Source of the DNA: Vreelandella venusta
Lineage (GTDB): Bacteria > Pseudomonadota > Gammaproteobacteria > Pseudomonadales > Halomonadaceae
Assembly: GCF_007989605.1 (NCBI RefSeq)
Contig: NZ_BJUL01000002.1
Location: forward strand, 1-64,000
Length of the DNA: 64,000 nt
Direction: 5' to 3'
In this document: piece after piece, positions 38,012 through 47,843 of the stretch
Position numbering within the stretch: the stretch's first letter is position 1
How the letters are laid out: the number at the start of each line of letters is the position of its first letter
Made by a program: the position numbers and the translations under genes
The notes under the pieces: model-generated
Database searches by the model: none
What the model saw: only the letters and a program-made list of their open reading frames with translations
What the model was told of the DNA's origin: nothing

Positions 38012-39115
38012 TTATAGCCGCATCGGCATAACAACATAAAGCGCATCACCACCGCCTGGCTCCTCTAACAGCGCACTGCTATTGGGATCTGCCAGCGTCA
38101 TCTGTACCCGTTCTTCATTCAGTACCGAAAGCACGTCTACCAAGTAACCTACGTTAAAGCCAACCTCCATAGCACCGCCATTATACTCAACGGCCACATT
38201 CTCTTCGGCTTCTTCCTGTTCAGGGTTATTGGCCATCACTTTAAGGTTGTTTTCCTCAAGGTACAGCCGCACACCACGATATTTCTCATTCGAGAGAATA
38301 GCAGTACGTGAAAGCACCTGGCGCAATTCAGCACGCTCAGCGATTAATACTTTATCGCCATTGCGCGGCACTACGCGCTCGTAGTCAGGAAATTTTCCGT
38401 CAATCAACTTAGAAGTAAACGTAAAGTCACCGGTATGAGCACGGACATGGGTCGAGCCCAGAGTAAGGCTTACCGGCTCATCACTATCGTCCAACAAGCG
38501 AGAAAGCTCTAGGATACCCTTACGCGGTACGATTAGCTTTTGCGCTTGGTCAACAACACAATCGATAGGCCGTGAGCACATAGCTAAGCGGTGCCCATCA
38601 GTGGCAACGGTGCGCAGCAAATTACTTTGAATTTCGATTAGCATGCCGTTCAGATAATAACGTACATCCTGCTGAGCCATTGCAAAAGACGTTGACTCAA
38701 TCAGGTGCTTCAATGTCCCTCTGGGCACACTAAGTTCCTGACTACCATCAGCATCTTCAATATTTGGAAATTCTGCAACGGGCAGCGTTGACAGCGTAAA
38801 GCGCGAACGACCACTACGCAGTACGGCACGCCCCTCTTCTACCGCCAGCTGAATCTCAGACTGATCTGGCAACGATTTACAGATATCCATTAGCTTACGA
38901 GCAGGAACCGTGGCTGCGCCCTGTTGATCAACTTGGCTCGCCACAGTACGGCCTACTAGCTCTACTTCTAGATCGGTACCGGTTAATGCTACCTGATCCC
39001 CTTCTACCTGGATCAGTACATTAGAAAGTACTGGTAGCGTTTGGCGCCGTTCGACTACGCCCGCCACCAGAGTCAGCGGGCGAAGCAGCGCCTCTCGGGA
39101 AATAGTAAATTTCAT
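38012..39115 (-). CDS. dnaN: DNA polymerase III beta subunit (sliding clamp)
   Basis: The homodimeric clamp encircles DNA and tethers polymerases. The 367-residue protein has three clamp domains starting MKFTISREALLRPLTLVAGVVERRQTLPVLSNVLI. LIDGKFPDYERVVPRNGDKVL is in the centre and EYNGGAMEVGFNVGYLVDVLSVL near the end. The C-terminal YVVMPMRL is the conserved peptide-binding edge. The ATG at 39115 has GGAG six bases upstream and matches family length (E. coli 366), so the longer frame from 39160 is not used. It lies 55 bases after dnaA. Confidence 0.97.
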   Translation of the reverse strand: MKFTISREALLRPLTLVAGVVERRQTLPVLSNVLIQVEGDQVALTGTDLEVELVGRTVASQVDQQGAATVPARKLMDICKSLPDQSEIQLAVEEGRAVLRSGRSRFTLSTLPVAEFPNIEDADGSQELSVPRGTLKHLIESTSFAMAQQDVRYYLNGMLIEIQSNLLRTVATDGHRLAMCSRPIDCVVDQAQKLIVPRKGILELSRLLDDSDEPVSLTLGSTHVRAHTGDFTFTSKLIDGKFPDYERVVPRNGDKVLIAERAELRQVLSRTAILSNEKYRGVRLYLEENNLKVMANNPEQEEAEENVAVEYNGGAMEVGFNVGYLVDVLSVLNEERVQMTLADPNSSALLEEPGGGDALYVVMPMRL

Positions 39116-39170
39116 CGGTACTCCGGTTTCTATCCTGAAAGGCCCACAGCGCAGGCCCAAACGATAACGG

Positions 39171-40637
39171 TTAACTAGTTAGCAGGCGAAGAAGATTCTT
39201 GTAATCTTCACGAATATCCGCATTTTCCTCTTGCAGCGCTTTTACCTTCCGGCAAGCGTGCAACACGGTCGTGTGATCACGGCCACCAAAGGCATCACCT
39301 ATTTCCGGCAAGCTGTGATTTGTTAGCTCTTTCGCTAGCGCCATAGCAACTTGCCTTGGCCGTGCGACGGAACGAGAGCGACGCTTAGAAAGCAGATCGG
39401 CAACTTTAATTTTGTAATATTCGGCAACCGTTCGTTGAATATTATCAACACCTACCTGTTTATCTTGAAGCGCTAACAGGTCTTTAAGCGATTCGCGAAT
39501 AAATTCCTGGGTAATGGTTTTCCCCATGAAATGCGAATCTGCAATCACCTTTTTCAACGCACCTTCAAGCTCGCGGACGTTTGAGCGAATCTTTTGAGCA
39601 ATAAAGAAGGCAGAGTCGTGCGGGAGATCAACTTTCGCCTGATCGGCTTTTTTCATTAAAATCGCTACACGGGTTTCAAGCTCTGGCGGCTCAATAGCCA
39701 CAGTCAGCCCCCAGCCAAAGCGAGATTTCAGACGCTCCTCTACACCACTAATCTCTTTTGGGTAGCGGTCAGAGGTAAGTATCATTTGCTGTCCACCCTC
39801 TAATAATGCATTAAAGGTGTGGAAGAACTCTTCCTGGGAACGCTCTTTTCCAGCAAAAAACTGAATATCATCAATAAGTAGTGCATCAACGCTGCGATAG
39901 AAACGCTTGAAATCGTTAATCGCATTTAACTGCAGTGCTTTCACCATATCCGCGACAAAGCGCTCAGAGTGTAGATACACCACTCGGGCATTTTCACGCC
40001 GGCCAGCCAGGGCATTACCGACAGCGTGCATCAAGTGTGTTTTACCTAAACCAACGCCACCGTATAAAAACAGTGGGTTATAGGCTCCGCCAGGATTTTC
40101 AGATACCTGACGAGATGCCGCACGAGCGAGCTGGTTCGATTTACCTTCAACAAAAGTATCGAAGGTAAAATTAGGGTTTAGCCCGCTGCCATGTTTTAGG
40201 CTGCCTTCAACCTGTACCTGGCGCTCATTACCTCGCCGACTTGGTGACTCCTCCCGTAGCTGATCAATTTCTCGCTCATCGGCAAGATCCCCTCTTGGCG
40301 GCGTATGAACCGCAGGCGATGCTTGCCTTGAGGGAGATGCTGAGACGGGATTACCCAAGTCTCTTGGCTGCGGGGCAGGTGCTGCCACACGGCGGCTACC
40401 TACTGTCAAACTGACTTTAGGAGGCTTGGATGGCGCAAGCTCGCGCATCAGTTCGCTGATACGCTTTGAATACTTATCACTCACCCAGTCGCGCACAAAG
40501 CGATTCGGCGCCAACAAGCGTAGCTCATTGGTCTCTCCTTCTTCTGCCTGCAGCGGACGTATCCAGGTATTGAACTGCTGTGAATTCAGTTCGTCCTGCA
40601 GGTAGTCCAGGCACTGTTGCCAAAGCGCGAGTGACAC
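39171..40637 (-). CDS. dnaA: Chromosomal replication initiator DnaA
   Basis: DnaA binds DnaA boxes in oriC and melts the duplex in its ATP form. The 488 residues contain domain I ([26 protein letters not shown]), a variable linker rich in Pro, Ser and Arg (about 85-150), and the AAA+ domain. That domain has Walker [14 protein letters not shown] and Walker [10 protein letters not shown]. Domain IV ends in the DNA-binding signature [16 protein letters not shown]. The start is a GTG at 40637, as in Pseudomonas; the overlapping ATG just upstream is out of frame. Confidence 0.98.
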   Translation of the reverse strand: MSLALWQQCLDYLQDELNSQQFNTWIRPLQAEEGETNELRLLAPNRFVRDWVSDKYSKRISELMRELAPSKPPKVSLTVGSRRVAAPAPQPRDLGNPVSASPSRQASPAVHTPPRGDLADEREIDQLREESPSRRGNERQVQVEGSLKHGSGLNPNFTFDTFVEGKSNQLARAASRQVSENPGGAYNPLFLYGGVGLGKTHLMHAVGNALAGRRENARVVYLHSERFVADMVKALQLNAINDFKRFYRSVDALLIDDIQFFAGKERSQEEFFHTFNALLEGGQQMILTSDRYPKEISGVEERLKSRFGWGLTVAIEPPELETRVAILMKKADQAKVDLPHDSAFFIAQKIRSNVRELEGALKKVIADSHFMGKTITQEFIRESLKDLLALQDKQVGVDNIQRTVAEYYKIKVADLLSKRRSRSVARPRQVAMALAKELTNHSLPEIGDAFGGRDHTTVLHACRKVKALQEENADIREDYKNLLRLLTS

Positions 40638-41046
40638 TCATCTCACCATCGGTTGAAAACGGCCGACCATTGTAGCGCCCAACGGACCGGTTATCCACAC
40701 GCACTAATGCCTCTTTTTGCCTTGTGGACAACTATTCATAAGGCATAGGGAAAAGCTGGGAATCGATCAGGGACAAAGCTGTTTTGATGTATTCTATAAC
40801 CTGTTGAACACACCTAATTAACAGTTTATTTAAGGCTTATCCGAAGGTTATGCACAGATTTTTTATTTTTTTAAGCTGTTGATAAAAATCATCTAAAACA
40901 ACTTATCCACAATAAGTATCCCCACTATTAATAACAGTAGGTTTTAAATAACCTCATTAGTAATAATAGTGTCATGACAAGAAGCCACGATGGCGATGTG
41001 CACAGGGCCTCCATTGCCTTTTTAACGCTTTTTGTGCAAGGAAAAA
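40638..41046. other. oriC: Candidate replication origin, dnaA-rpmH gap
   Basis: This gap carries two perfect DnaA boxes, TTATCCACA at 40691-40699 and 40903-40911. One-mismatch forms are at 40723-40731 (TGTGGACAA), 40848-40856 (TTATGCACA) and 40877-40885 (TGTTGATAA). AT-rich stretches near 40858-40900 and 40920-40970 could be the unwinding element. A functional origin between dnaA and rpmH is known in Pseudomonas. The dnaA promoter must also lie here; I could not assign it. A second candidate cluster lies near mnmG, so which one fires is open. Confidence 0.7.
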
Positions 41047-41075
41047 TTGCACCGGACGCGGGAAGTCTCTACAAT
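41047..41075 (+). promoter_or_regulatory. Sigma-70 promoter of rpmH-rnpA-yidC
   Basis: TTGCAC (41047-41052) and TACAAT (41070-41075) are separated by exactly 17 bases, about 100 bases before rpmH. This is the best promoter match I see in the window. Confidence 0.75.
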
Positions 41076-41172
41076 TTCCGGTCTTGAATTGAAACTCCCC
41101 GGCTAGTTTCCTCACTGGACCGGGTCTTTTGGAATTCACTTTCCGTCCTAAACCACGTGGGAATAACGAGTT

Positions 41173-41307
41173 ATGAAACGCACTTTTCAACCCAGCGTTC
41201 TCAAGCGCAAGCGCGCGCATGGCTTCCGTGCTCGTATGGCAACCAAAAACGGCCGTGCCGTTATCGCACGCCGCCGCGCCAAAGGCCGCAAGCGTCTGAG
41301 CGCCTGA
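41173..41307 (+). CDS. rpmH: 50S ribosomal protein L34
   Basis: This 44-residue, very basic ribosomal protein begins [20 protein letters not shown] and continues with [22 protein letters not shown]. That is virtually the universal L34 sequence. It lies between the origin and rnpA in the order seen in nearly all bacteria. Expression is probably strong, given the consensus-like promoter upstream. Confidence 0.99.
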   Translation: MKRTFQPSVLKRKRAHGFRARMATKNGRAVIARRRAKGRKRLSA

Positions 41308-41320
41308 TCTCGGATTGCGT

Positions 41321-41722
41321 GTGCCGCATCAAGGCTTTCCCCGGTGCTTACGTTTGCTAAACGCTGGGGATTTTAGTCACGTGTTCGAACAAGCAGACCT
41401 GAAGGTTCATGGCAAAGGTATGATGGCGTTAGCGCGTTTGAGTACCCGGGGGCATCCCCGCATTGGACTGGTGGTCAGCAAAAAGAATGTGAAGCTCGCT
41501 GTTGATCGCAACCGCTTTAAGCGACTCGTGAGAGAATCTGTTCGCCTCCGCCAAGATCACTTACCCTCTGTGGATATCGTGATACTGGCAAAGCGCGGTG
41601 TTCAAGATATTGATAACGAGACGCTGAATCGCCAGCTAAATGGCATGTGGAAACGGCTTCAGCGCGACGCACAGGCGGTGTCTGTATCACTCCCGCCTAA
41701 TGGCGTAACACGTGACGCTTGA
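41321..41722 (+). CDS. rnpA: Ribonuclease P protein component
   Basis: RnpA is the protein cofactor of RNase P, which matures the 5' ends of tRNAs. RLLNAGDFSHVFEQADLKVHGKG opens the domain. RIGLVVSKKNVKLAVDRNRFKRLVRESVRL contains the RNR motif (RNRFKR) that contacts P RNA. I favour the GTG at 41321 because CGGA lies at suitable spacing; a TTG at 41315 would add two residues. The 133-residue length is usual. It starts 14 bases after rpmH, so the two are co-transcribed. Confidence 0.95.
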   Translation: MPHQGFPRCLRLLNAGDFSHVFEQADLKVHGKGMMALARLSTRGHPRIGLVVSKKNVKLAVDRNRFKRLVRESVRLRQDHLPSVDIVILAKRGVQDIDNETLNRQLNGMWKRLQRDAQAVSVSLPPNGVTRDA

Positions 41723-41837
41723 CGACACACCTCGCCGCTCGACCTCGGCCTGCCGTCTGGCAGGCTTTCGTGTGTCATGGGTCGAGTAAATGACACTGCG
41801 CCATTAGCATGTTCACCACCCATCGGGCAGAACCCTC
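41723..41837 (+). other. rnpA-yidC gap without yidD
   Basis: Only 115 bases separate rnpA and yidC. A GCCTGCCGTCTGGCAGGC hairpin lies near 41747-41764. The small gene yidD, normally located here, is absent and I see no remnant. Confidence 0.6.
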
Positions 41838-43523
41838 ATGGACGTAAAACGACTTTTATTACTGATTCCACTGGCAGTACTTGCCTACCTATTGGTTGTA
41901 CAGTGGAATCAGGATTATGGGCAAATAAGCGTCGATTCGACGCCTGAAATTACCCAAAACAGCAACGACTCATCCGCCAACAATGTTGGCAGTGATGATT
42001 TATCGGTTCCCAGTTCGTCGGCTCCCCAAAATGCCATTAGTGAAGGCATGCCGGGAGAAGCAGAAAGTAACTCGTCTAGCCGAGACTTTATTGCTGTCAC
42101 TACCGACGTTCTCGACGTACGTATTGACCCACATGGTGGCGATATCGTGTACGCCGCCCTACCCCAGCATAAGCTAACGCAGGATTCAGATCGTAACTAC
42201 GTGTTGCTTTCTGACAACTCAACGCGTAGCTACGTCGCTCGTTCGGGTCTTCAACTGGACGGCCAGGCTAGCCGCATTGCTTTCACGCCCGAGCGTACAG
42301 AGTACCGCTTAGGAAACGATGAAGAGCAGCTAAGTGTTGATTTAACAGCGGAAGTTAACGGCGTTGAGGTTATTAAGCGATTGACGTTTAAGCGCGGCGA
42401 CTACGCGGTTAACGTTAGTTACTATTTAGCCAACAACACCGAGTCACCGATTAGCGCACGCTTTATCGGTCAACTGGCGCGCGATAATAGCCCAGACCCC
42501 TCAAGTGGCGTCTCTATGGGTATGAAATCGTATCTAGGTGCAGCCTACTCTACCCCTGATGCGCGCTACGAAAAAATCGACTTCGACGATATTCAAAGCC
42601 ATAACTTTGAAAATCGTGAGGCGCAGGGTGGCTGGATTGCGATGATCCAACACTACTTCGTATCTGCCTGGGCGCCGGCGCAAAACCAGCAAAACCTCTA
42701 CTATGTCACTACCGATTCACGGGATCGTAATGTCGTAGCGTTTGCTGGCCCCACGAGCAGTGTGGCCGCTGACGGCGAGGCAACGCTAAGTGCAACGCTG
42801 TACATGGGACCCAAGGTTCAAGACTATCTTGAACAAGTCGCTCCCAATCTACGCTTAACCGTCGATTACGGTTGGCTGTGGTTTATCGCTAACCCGCTGT
42901 TCTGGTTACTGGATAAGATCCACGACATCGTTGGCAACTGGGGCTGGTCAATTGTACTGCTGACCGTACTCGTGAAACTGGTGCTGTTCCCGCTATCCGC
43001 CAAAGCCTACAAGTCAATGGCGCGTATGCGTAAACTTGGCCCGGAAATGCAGCGTCTCAAAGAGATGTATGGCGATGATCGCCAGAAAATGTCTCAAGAG
43101 ATGATGAAGTTCTACCAGAAAGAGAAGATCAATCCTCTGGGTGGTTGTTTGCCGATTCTGGTGCAAATGCCGGTATTTATCGCCCTGTACTGGATGTTGC
43201 TTGAGTCCGTTGAGCTGCGCCATGCGCCGTTTATGTTCTGGATTCAGGATCTCTCGGTGAAAGACCCCTACTTCATCTTGCCGATTTTGATGGGTATCTC
43301 GATGTTTGTTCAGCAAATGCTGAATCCGACACCGCCAGATCCCATGCAGGCGAAGATCATGAAGATGTTGCCGATTATCTTCACCTTCTTCTTCCTGTGG
43401 TTCCCAGCCGGTCTGGTTATCTACTGGGTCGTCAACAACATCATCTCGGTGGCGCAGCAGTACTTCATTACGCGTAGCATTGAGAATGATCCCAACGTCG
43501 GCAAAGGGTTGCGAACCAAGTAA
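41838..43523 (+). CDS. yidC: Membrane protein insertase YidC
   Basis: YidC inserts and folds inner-membrane proteins, alone or with SecYEG. The 561 residues match the gammaproteobacterial form. TM1 is at residues 5-20, followed by a large periplasmic domain (about 25-340) with a Ser/Asn-rich linker near 40-80. The insertase core then has TM segments around 355-375, 420-445 (GGCLPILVQMPVFIALYWMLLES), 480-500 and 510-540. LVKLVLFPLSAKAYKSMARMRKLGPEMQRLKE is the conserved TM2 and cytoplasmic loop. A terminator follows before mnmE. Confidence 0.97.
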   Translation: MDVKRLLLLIPLAVLAYLLVVQWNQDYGQISVDSTPEITQNSNDSSANNVGSDDLSVPSSSAPQNAISEGMPGEAESNSSSRDFIAVTTDVLDVRIDPHGGDIVYAALPQHKLTQDSDRNYVLLSDNSTRSYVARSGLQLDGQASRIAFTPERTEYRLGNDEEQLSVDLTAEVNGVEVIKRLTFKRGDYAVNVSYYLANNTESPISARFIGQLARDNSPDPSSGVSMGMKSYLGAAYSTPDARYEKIDFDDIQSHNFENREAQGGWIAMIQHYFVSAWAPAQNQQNLYYVTTDSRDRNVVAFAGPTSSVAADGEATLSATLYMGPKVQDYLEQVAPNLRLTVDYGWLWFIANPLFWLLDKIHDIVGNWGWSIVLLTVLVKLVLFPLSAKAYKSMARMRKLGPEMQRLKEMYGDDRQKMSQEMMKFYQKEKINPLGGCLPILVQMPVFIALYWMLLESVELRHAPFMFWIQDLSVKDPYFILPILMGISMFVQQMLNPTPPDPMQAKIMKMLPIIFTFFFLWFPAGLVIYWVVNNIISVAQQYFITRSIENDPNVGKGLRTK

Positions 43524-43543
43524 CACGCTCCCTTATGCTACCT

Positions 43544-43577
43544 CCAGACCCCCGCCTTTGCGGGGGTCTGGCGTTTT
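43544..43577 (+). terminator. Intrinsic terminator between yidC and mnmE
   Basis: CCAGACCCCCGC (43544-43555) pairs with GCGGGGGTCTGG (43560-43571), followed by GTTTT, giving a strong 12-bp stem. Confidence 0.88.
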
Positions 43578-43624
43578 AGGATGAACAACGCGACAATCTT
43601 CGCCATACACCAACGAGAAGCGCC

Positions 43625-44995
43625 ATGGCCGATCGACTTTACACCCAAGACACCATTACCGCTCTGGCAACTCCTCCTGGCCGCGGCGGTGTTGGCATTA
43701 TTCGCGTCTCAGGCCCTGCCTGCCGCGATATCGCAGCCGCTGTACTTGGCCACTGCCCCTCCCCTCGTTACGCTCACTATGGCCCTTTTTATGCCGCTGA
43801 AAGCGTGATTGATGAAGGCATTGCGCTACTGTTCAACGGGCCCCACTCATTTACGGGTGAGGACGTGCTTGAACTGCAAGGGCATGGCGGGCCAATCATT
43901 ATGGATATGCTGCTTGAACGCTGCCTACAGCTTGGCGCACGCCTCGCACGCCCAGGTGAGTTTTCAGAGCGTGCTTTTCTAAACGACAAGTTGGATCTAG
44001 CCCAAGCCGAAGCCATTGCCGATCTGATAGATGCCACTTCCCGCTCCGCTGCCGAAAATGCCGTACGCTCGCTACAAGGTGAGTTTTCCCAGCGTATATC
44101 GACATTAGTGGAGCGACTGATTGAGTTACGGGTATACGTCGAAGCGGCGATTGATTTCCCTGAGGAGGAAATCGACTTTTTAGCCGATGGCCACGTTGCC
44201 AATCGTTTAGACAGCGTTCAGCAAGCGCTAATGGCGGTTCGCAAAGCCGCAGGTCAAGGGGCACTGTTACGTGAAGGAATGAGCGTGGTGATTGCTGGAC
44301 GGCCCAATGCCGGTAAGTCTAGCTTGCTCAATGCATTGACCGAACAAGATACCGCTATCGTCACGGATATTGCTGGCACCACCCGTGACGTGCTGAGGGA
44401 ATATATCCATATTGATGGCATGCCGTTGCATATAATCGACACCGCCGGGCTGCGCGACACTCCCGATGCCGTAGAGAAAATCGGCGTTGCCCGTGCTTGG
44501 GAAGAGATCGAAAAAGCCGACCGCGTGCTGCTATTGGTAGATGCCTCCACTACCGATGCGACCGATCCTATGACTATTTGGCCAGAATTTGTCGCCAGAC
44601 TCCCCGATCAAACACGCCTGACACTGGTGCGAAATAAAATCGATACCAGCGCCGAACCAGCAGGCATTGATTTATCCACAACCCCGCCAACGATCAGGCT
44701 ATCCGCCAAAACCGGCATGGGTGTGGATAACTTAAAAACCCATCTAAAAGATATTATGGGCTTTTCTGCGACAACCGAGGGACGATTTTCAGCCCGCCGT
44801 CGCCATTTAGACGCCTTAGATCGCGCCATGGCGGCACTAGACACCGGTCGAGCCCAGCTAGATGGCTACGGAGCCGGGGAATTGCTGGCCGAAGACTTGC
44901 GCGATGCTCAGCAGGCGTTAGGCGAAATTACCGGTGAATTCAGCGCTGACGACCTGCTCGGCGAAATTTTTGGCAGTTTTTGTATTGGTAAATAA
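43625..44995 (+). CDS. mnmE: tRNA modification GTPase MnmE
   Basis: MnmE with MnmG adds the carboxymethylaminomethyl group to U34 of certain tRNAs. The 456 residues have an N-terminal formyl-THF-binding domain ([24 protein letters not shown]). A helical domain is split around the G domain (about 215-375), which shows [30 protein letters not shown] and NKID. The C-terminal GSFCIGK carries the conserved cysteine. Its partner gene mnmG is 17.7 kb away here, whereas the two are adjacent in many relatives. Confidence 0.97.
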   Translation: MADRLYTQDTITALATPPGRGGVGIIRVSGPACRDIAAAVLGHCPSPRYAHYGPFYAAESVIDEGIALLFNGPHSFTGEDVLELQGHGGPIIMDMLLERCLQLGARLARPGEFSERAFLNDKLDLAQAEAIADLIDATSRSAAENAVRSLQGEFSQRISTLVERLIELRVYVEAAIDFPEEEIDFLADGHVANRLDSVQQALMAVRKAAGQGALLREGMSVVIAGRPNAGKSSLLNALTEQDTAIVTDIAGTTRDVLREYIHIDGMPLHIIDTAGLRDTPDAVEKIGVARAWEEIEKADRVLLLVDASTTDATDPMTIWPEFVARLPDQTRLTLVRNKIDTSAEPAGIDLSTTPPTIRLSAKTGMGVDNLKTHLKDIMGFSATTEGRFSARRRHLDALDRAMAALDTGRAQLDGYGAGELLAEDLRDAQQALGEITGEFSADDLLGEIFGSFCIGK

Positions 44996-45010
44996 CACAC
45001 GGCCAACCGG

Positions 45011-45856
45011 CTATTCGCCTACCAGCCACTCTGATCGATAGTCACTATCTGAGCCTAGCAGCGGCGTAATGTGGGCCATCGCCGCCGCTAGACGCTCATC
45101 CAATCCCCAAGGCGGGTTAATCACTAGCATTCCACTACCGTACATGCCATGGCTTTGCTCGCTTGGTGCATGGCGTTGAAGCTCGCTACGCCAAATTTTA
45201 CGAATGCCGCTCTCCTTCAAACCGTCTAGCAGCGAGTGATGGTGGCCTGCTGGTAACAGTGGATACCACACCAGTAGCACCGCATGCCGCGCTTTGGCTA
45301 GGCTATAGGTCACTGCATCAACTACCTCTAAATATTCCGCTTTACGTTCGTAGCTAGGGTCAATCAGTACGCATAAACGAGGGGTTGCAACCGGTATCAG
45401 CGTACTCAAGCCTGTCAGGCCATCACCATAAATTCGCTGCGCCTGCGGGGAAAGCAATTGGCTGCTTAAGTGCTCATGCTCACCAGGGTGAAGCTCAAAT
45501 AACGTTAGGCGATCCTGCTCGCGAAGCGCCTGAGAAAGCCACCAAGGTGAGCCAGGGTAATGGGTCAGCTCAGATGTATGGGGCTGGGCAGTTAGCAACG
45601 TGGTTAGCCAACCTCTCAATAAAGGGTCAGTTAGCTGTTCACTCGCTTTCCACAGCGGCCAAATGCCCTCACGGTATTCTTGAAGCCGCTGAGTCTCTTT
45701 GGTGTTAAGTGGATAGAGGCCTCGTCCCGCATGAGTATCTATATATGTAATGGCCGTTTTTTTACGTAATAGATAATCAACCACCGCGTAAAGCGTTAAA
45801 TGTTTCTGCACATCGGCAAAGTTACCGGCATGGTAAGCGTGTTGGTAAGACAGCAT
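45011..45856 (-). CDS. rlmJ: 23S rRNA (adenine2030-N6)-methyltransferase RlmJ
   Basis: It methylates N6 of A2030 in 23S rRNA. The 281-residue SAM-dependent enzyme begins MLSYQHAYHAGNFADVQKHLTL, an almost invariant start. YIDTHAGRGLY is the SAM-binding motif I, and LCVLIDPSYERKAEYLEV holds the DPSY catalytic motif IV. MVINPPWGLDERL is also conserved. It is convergent with mnmE and downstream of the OmpA-like gene on the same strand, separated from it by a terminator. Confidence 0.95.
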   Translation of the reverse strand: MLSYQHAYHAGNFADVQKHLTLYAVVDYLLRKKTAITYIDTHAGRGLYPLNTKETQRLQEYREGIWPLWKASEQLTDPLLRGWLTTLLTAQPHTSELTHYPGSPWWLSQALREQDRLTLFELHPGEHEHLSSQLLSPQAQRIYGDGLTGLSTLIPVATPRLCVLIDPSYERKAEYLEVVDAVTYSLAKARHAVLLVWYPLLPAGHHHSLLDGLKESGIRKIWRSELQRHAPSEQSHGMYGSGMLVINPPWGLDERLAAAMAHITPLLGSDSDYRSEWLVGE

Positions 45857-45879
45857 AGTCGCTCGCTAACAGAGAATCG

Positions 45880-45909
45880 AAAAAAGCCCGCTATGTGAGC
45901 ATAGCGGGC
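45880..45909 (-). terminator. Intrinsic terminator of the OmpA-like gene
   Basis: GCCCGCTATG (45886-45895) pairs with CATAGCGGGC (45900-45909). On the minus strand the stem is followed by TTTTTT, so it ends the lipoprotein transcript. Confidence 0.9.
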
Positions 45910-45950
45910 GTTTATCGGCAATGCCGAGGTTAGCTTATCAATCGTTAGCG

Positions 45951-46625
45951 TTAACCCTGGCCATTCCCAGTGGGAGTCAAGGTGATTTCAACACGGCGGT
46001 TTTGCGCACGGCCTTGTTCAGAATTATTGCTAGCAACCGGCTGGTTGGCCCCGTATCCCATGGTGTTTAATCGAGCCGAGGATACGCCATTTTGGCTAAG
46101 GTAATTACCCACAGACTGGGCACGGCGCTCAGACAGGCGCTGGTTATAGTTTGCATCTCCGGTGCTATCAGTGTGGCCAGCAATATTGACGCGGGTATCC
46201 TGGTACTGGGTCAGTACATTCGCTACCTGGTTAAGAGAGTTACGCGCCTCGCTGGTAAGCTCAGCAGAGTCGAAACCAAACGTAACGCCGCTGGGCATAT
46301 TAAGCACAATATCGTCACCGCGACGATCAATCTCAATACGCGAGCCCTGGAGATTTTGGCGCAGCTGTTGCTCCTGACGATCCATATAAACGCCTATGCC
46401 GGCACCCGCTGCAGCACCTACCGCCGCACCAATCAATGCACGATCACGACGGCTAGTGCTGCCATCGCCAGACAGCGCACCAGCGGCAGCGCCAATAGCC
46501 GCGCCAATGCCAGATCCCATCGCAGTGCTAGAGCGCTGCGTCTGACCGCCATAAGGGTCCGAGGTAGCACAACCAGCTAACAAAATGGCTGCTGCCAGCG
46601 GGGTCAGTAGTCGAGAAATACGCAT
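45951..46625 (-). CDS. OmpA-family outer-membrane lipoprotein (YiaD-like)
   Basis: A lipoprotein signal (LTPLAAAILLAGC, lipobox LAGC) predicts lipidation near residue 18. Glycine- and alanine-rich segments (GSGIGAAIGAAAGAL and GAAVGAAAGAGIGVYMDRQEQQLRQ) form a glycine-zipper region. The C-terminal OmpA domain (about residues 110-215) has the peptidoglycan-binding VNIAGHTDSTGDANYNQRLSERRAQSV. It likely tethers the outer membrane to peptidoglycan. The ATG at 46625 follows AAGGAG by six bases. It is transcribed separately, ending in its own terminator. Confidence 0.9.
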   Translation of the reverse strand: MRISRLLTPLAAAILLAGCATSDPYGGQTQRSSTAMGSGIGAAIGAAAGALSGDGSTSRRDRALIGAAVGAAAGAGIGVYMDRQEQQLRQNLQGSRIEIDRRGDDIVLNMPSGVTFGFDSAELTSEARNSLNQVANVLTQYQDTRVNIAGHTDSTGDANYNQRLSERRAQSVGNYLSQNGVSSARLNTMGYGANQPVASNNSEQGRAQNRRVEITLTPTGNGQG

Positions 46626-46673
46626 CACTCACTCCTTGATAATCTTCAGGGTAATAGCTTTATATATCGCTGA

Positions 46674-47843
46674 TCACTCATCGCTTATTAATGTCAGCAA
46701 TTCGTTCAAGAATAATAGACCTTGAGGCGATGCACGCAGCTTTTCGGGCATTTCCATTAAAAGTCCTTTTTCATACGCACTTTGTAACCGTGAAAGTAAC
46801 ACGTCTTGTGGCTGCCCTGTGTAAGCCGTCCAGACATCCATTGTGACGCCATCGGTTAAACGTAACGCATTCATCGCAAACTCAAGGGGTAGTTCCTGCG
46901 TTGCTATCGGCTGCTTGCCAGCCACAAAGCCACGCGGATCATTTGCACGGCGTAAATACGCCTCTGGCTGACGCGTCTTCCAGCGCCTTTCAATATGCCG
47001 CTGACCCTGGCTATCAACCGTCGTCAGTTTTCCATGCGCTCCCGCCCCAATTCCCAAATAATCGCCAAACTGCCAATAATTGATGTTGTGGCGGCTTTGT
47101 TGACCCGCTCGCGCGTAGGCGGAAATTTCATAGCGCCGCAAACCAGCTTGCTCAAGGCGTTGGTGGCCAGCTTCTTGAATGTCCCAGAGAGCCTCTTCTT
47201 CTGGTAACACAGGCGGATGAGAGAAAAACGCCGTATTCGGTTCAAGCGTTAACTGATACCAGGAGAGATGCTCAGGCTCTAGAGCCAATGCCTGTTCAAT
47301 ATCCTCCATCGCTTGAGTCGGGGTTTGTTTAGGTAACCCATGCATTAAATCAATATTGAGATTATCAAACCCAGCTTCACGCGCCTGGCGAACAGCATTG
47401 ACCGCTTCTTGGCCGCTATGAATACGCCCCAACGCGCTAAGCTGCTCAGGGCGAAAGCTCTGAACTCCTAAAGACAAGCGATTGATCCCGGCTTCTCGAT
47501 AACCAATAAAACGCTGCTGCTCGGTCGTGCCAGGATTCGCTTCAAGGGTAATTTCGATAGTAGAGGAGAACGGTAACCGAAGGCGTATCTCTTTGAACAA
47601 TTGATCGTAAAAAGCAGGTGATAACAGGCTTGGCGTGCCACCACCAATAAAGATAGTTTGAATTTCTCTTTCACTTGCTAACGATAAATCACCCTCCAAA
47701 TCATTGAGCAGGGCATTTAAATAAGCCGCTTCGGGCAACTCGTCATTACTAGGCTCATGGGAATTAAAGTCACAGTACGGGCACTTACGTACGCACCATG
47801 GCGTATGAATATATAGCGATAAGGGAGGCAGTAATTCAGCCAT
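46674..47843 (-). CDS. hemW: Radical SAM heme chaperone HemW
   Basis: HemW binds heme and delivers it to membrane proteins such as respiratory enzymes; older annotation as oxygen-independent coproporphyrinogen oxidase is misleading. The 389 residues start LSLYIHTPWCVRKCPYCDFNSH, holding the CxxxCxxC [4Fe-4S] motif. FIGGGTPSLLSP, EITLEANPGTTE and NRLSLGVQSFRPEQL follow. The C-terminal part carries the HemN-like domain. Its start overlaps the rdgB end by eight bases, so rdgB-hemW form a pair, the usual arrangement. Confidence 0.94.
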   Translation of the reverse strand: MAELLPPLSLYIHTPWCVRKCPYCDFNSHEPSNDELPEAAYLNALLNDLEGDLSLASEREIQTIFIGGGTPSLLSPAFYDQLFKEIRLRLPFSSTIEITLEANPGTTEQQRFIGYREAGINRLSLGVQSFRPEQLSALGRIHSGQEAVNAVRQAREAGFDNLNIDLMHGLPKQTPTQAMEDIEQALALEPEHLSWYQLTLEPNTAFFSHPPVLPEEEALWDIQEAGHQRLEQAGLRRYEISAYARAGQQSRHNINYWQFGDYLGIGAGAHGKLTTVDSQGQRHIERRWKTRQPEAYLRRANDPRGFVAGKQPIATQELPLEFAMNALRLTDGVTMDVWTAYTGQPQDVLLSRLQSAYEKGLLMEMPEKLRASPQGLLFLNELLTLISDE

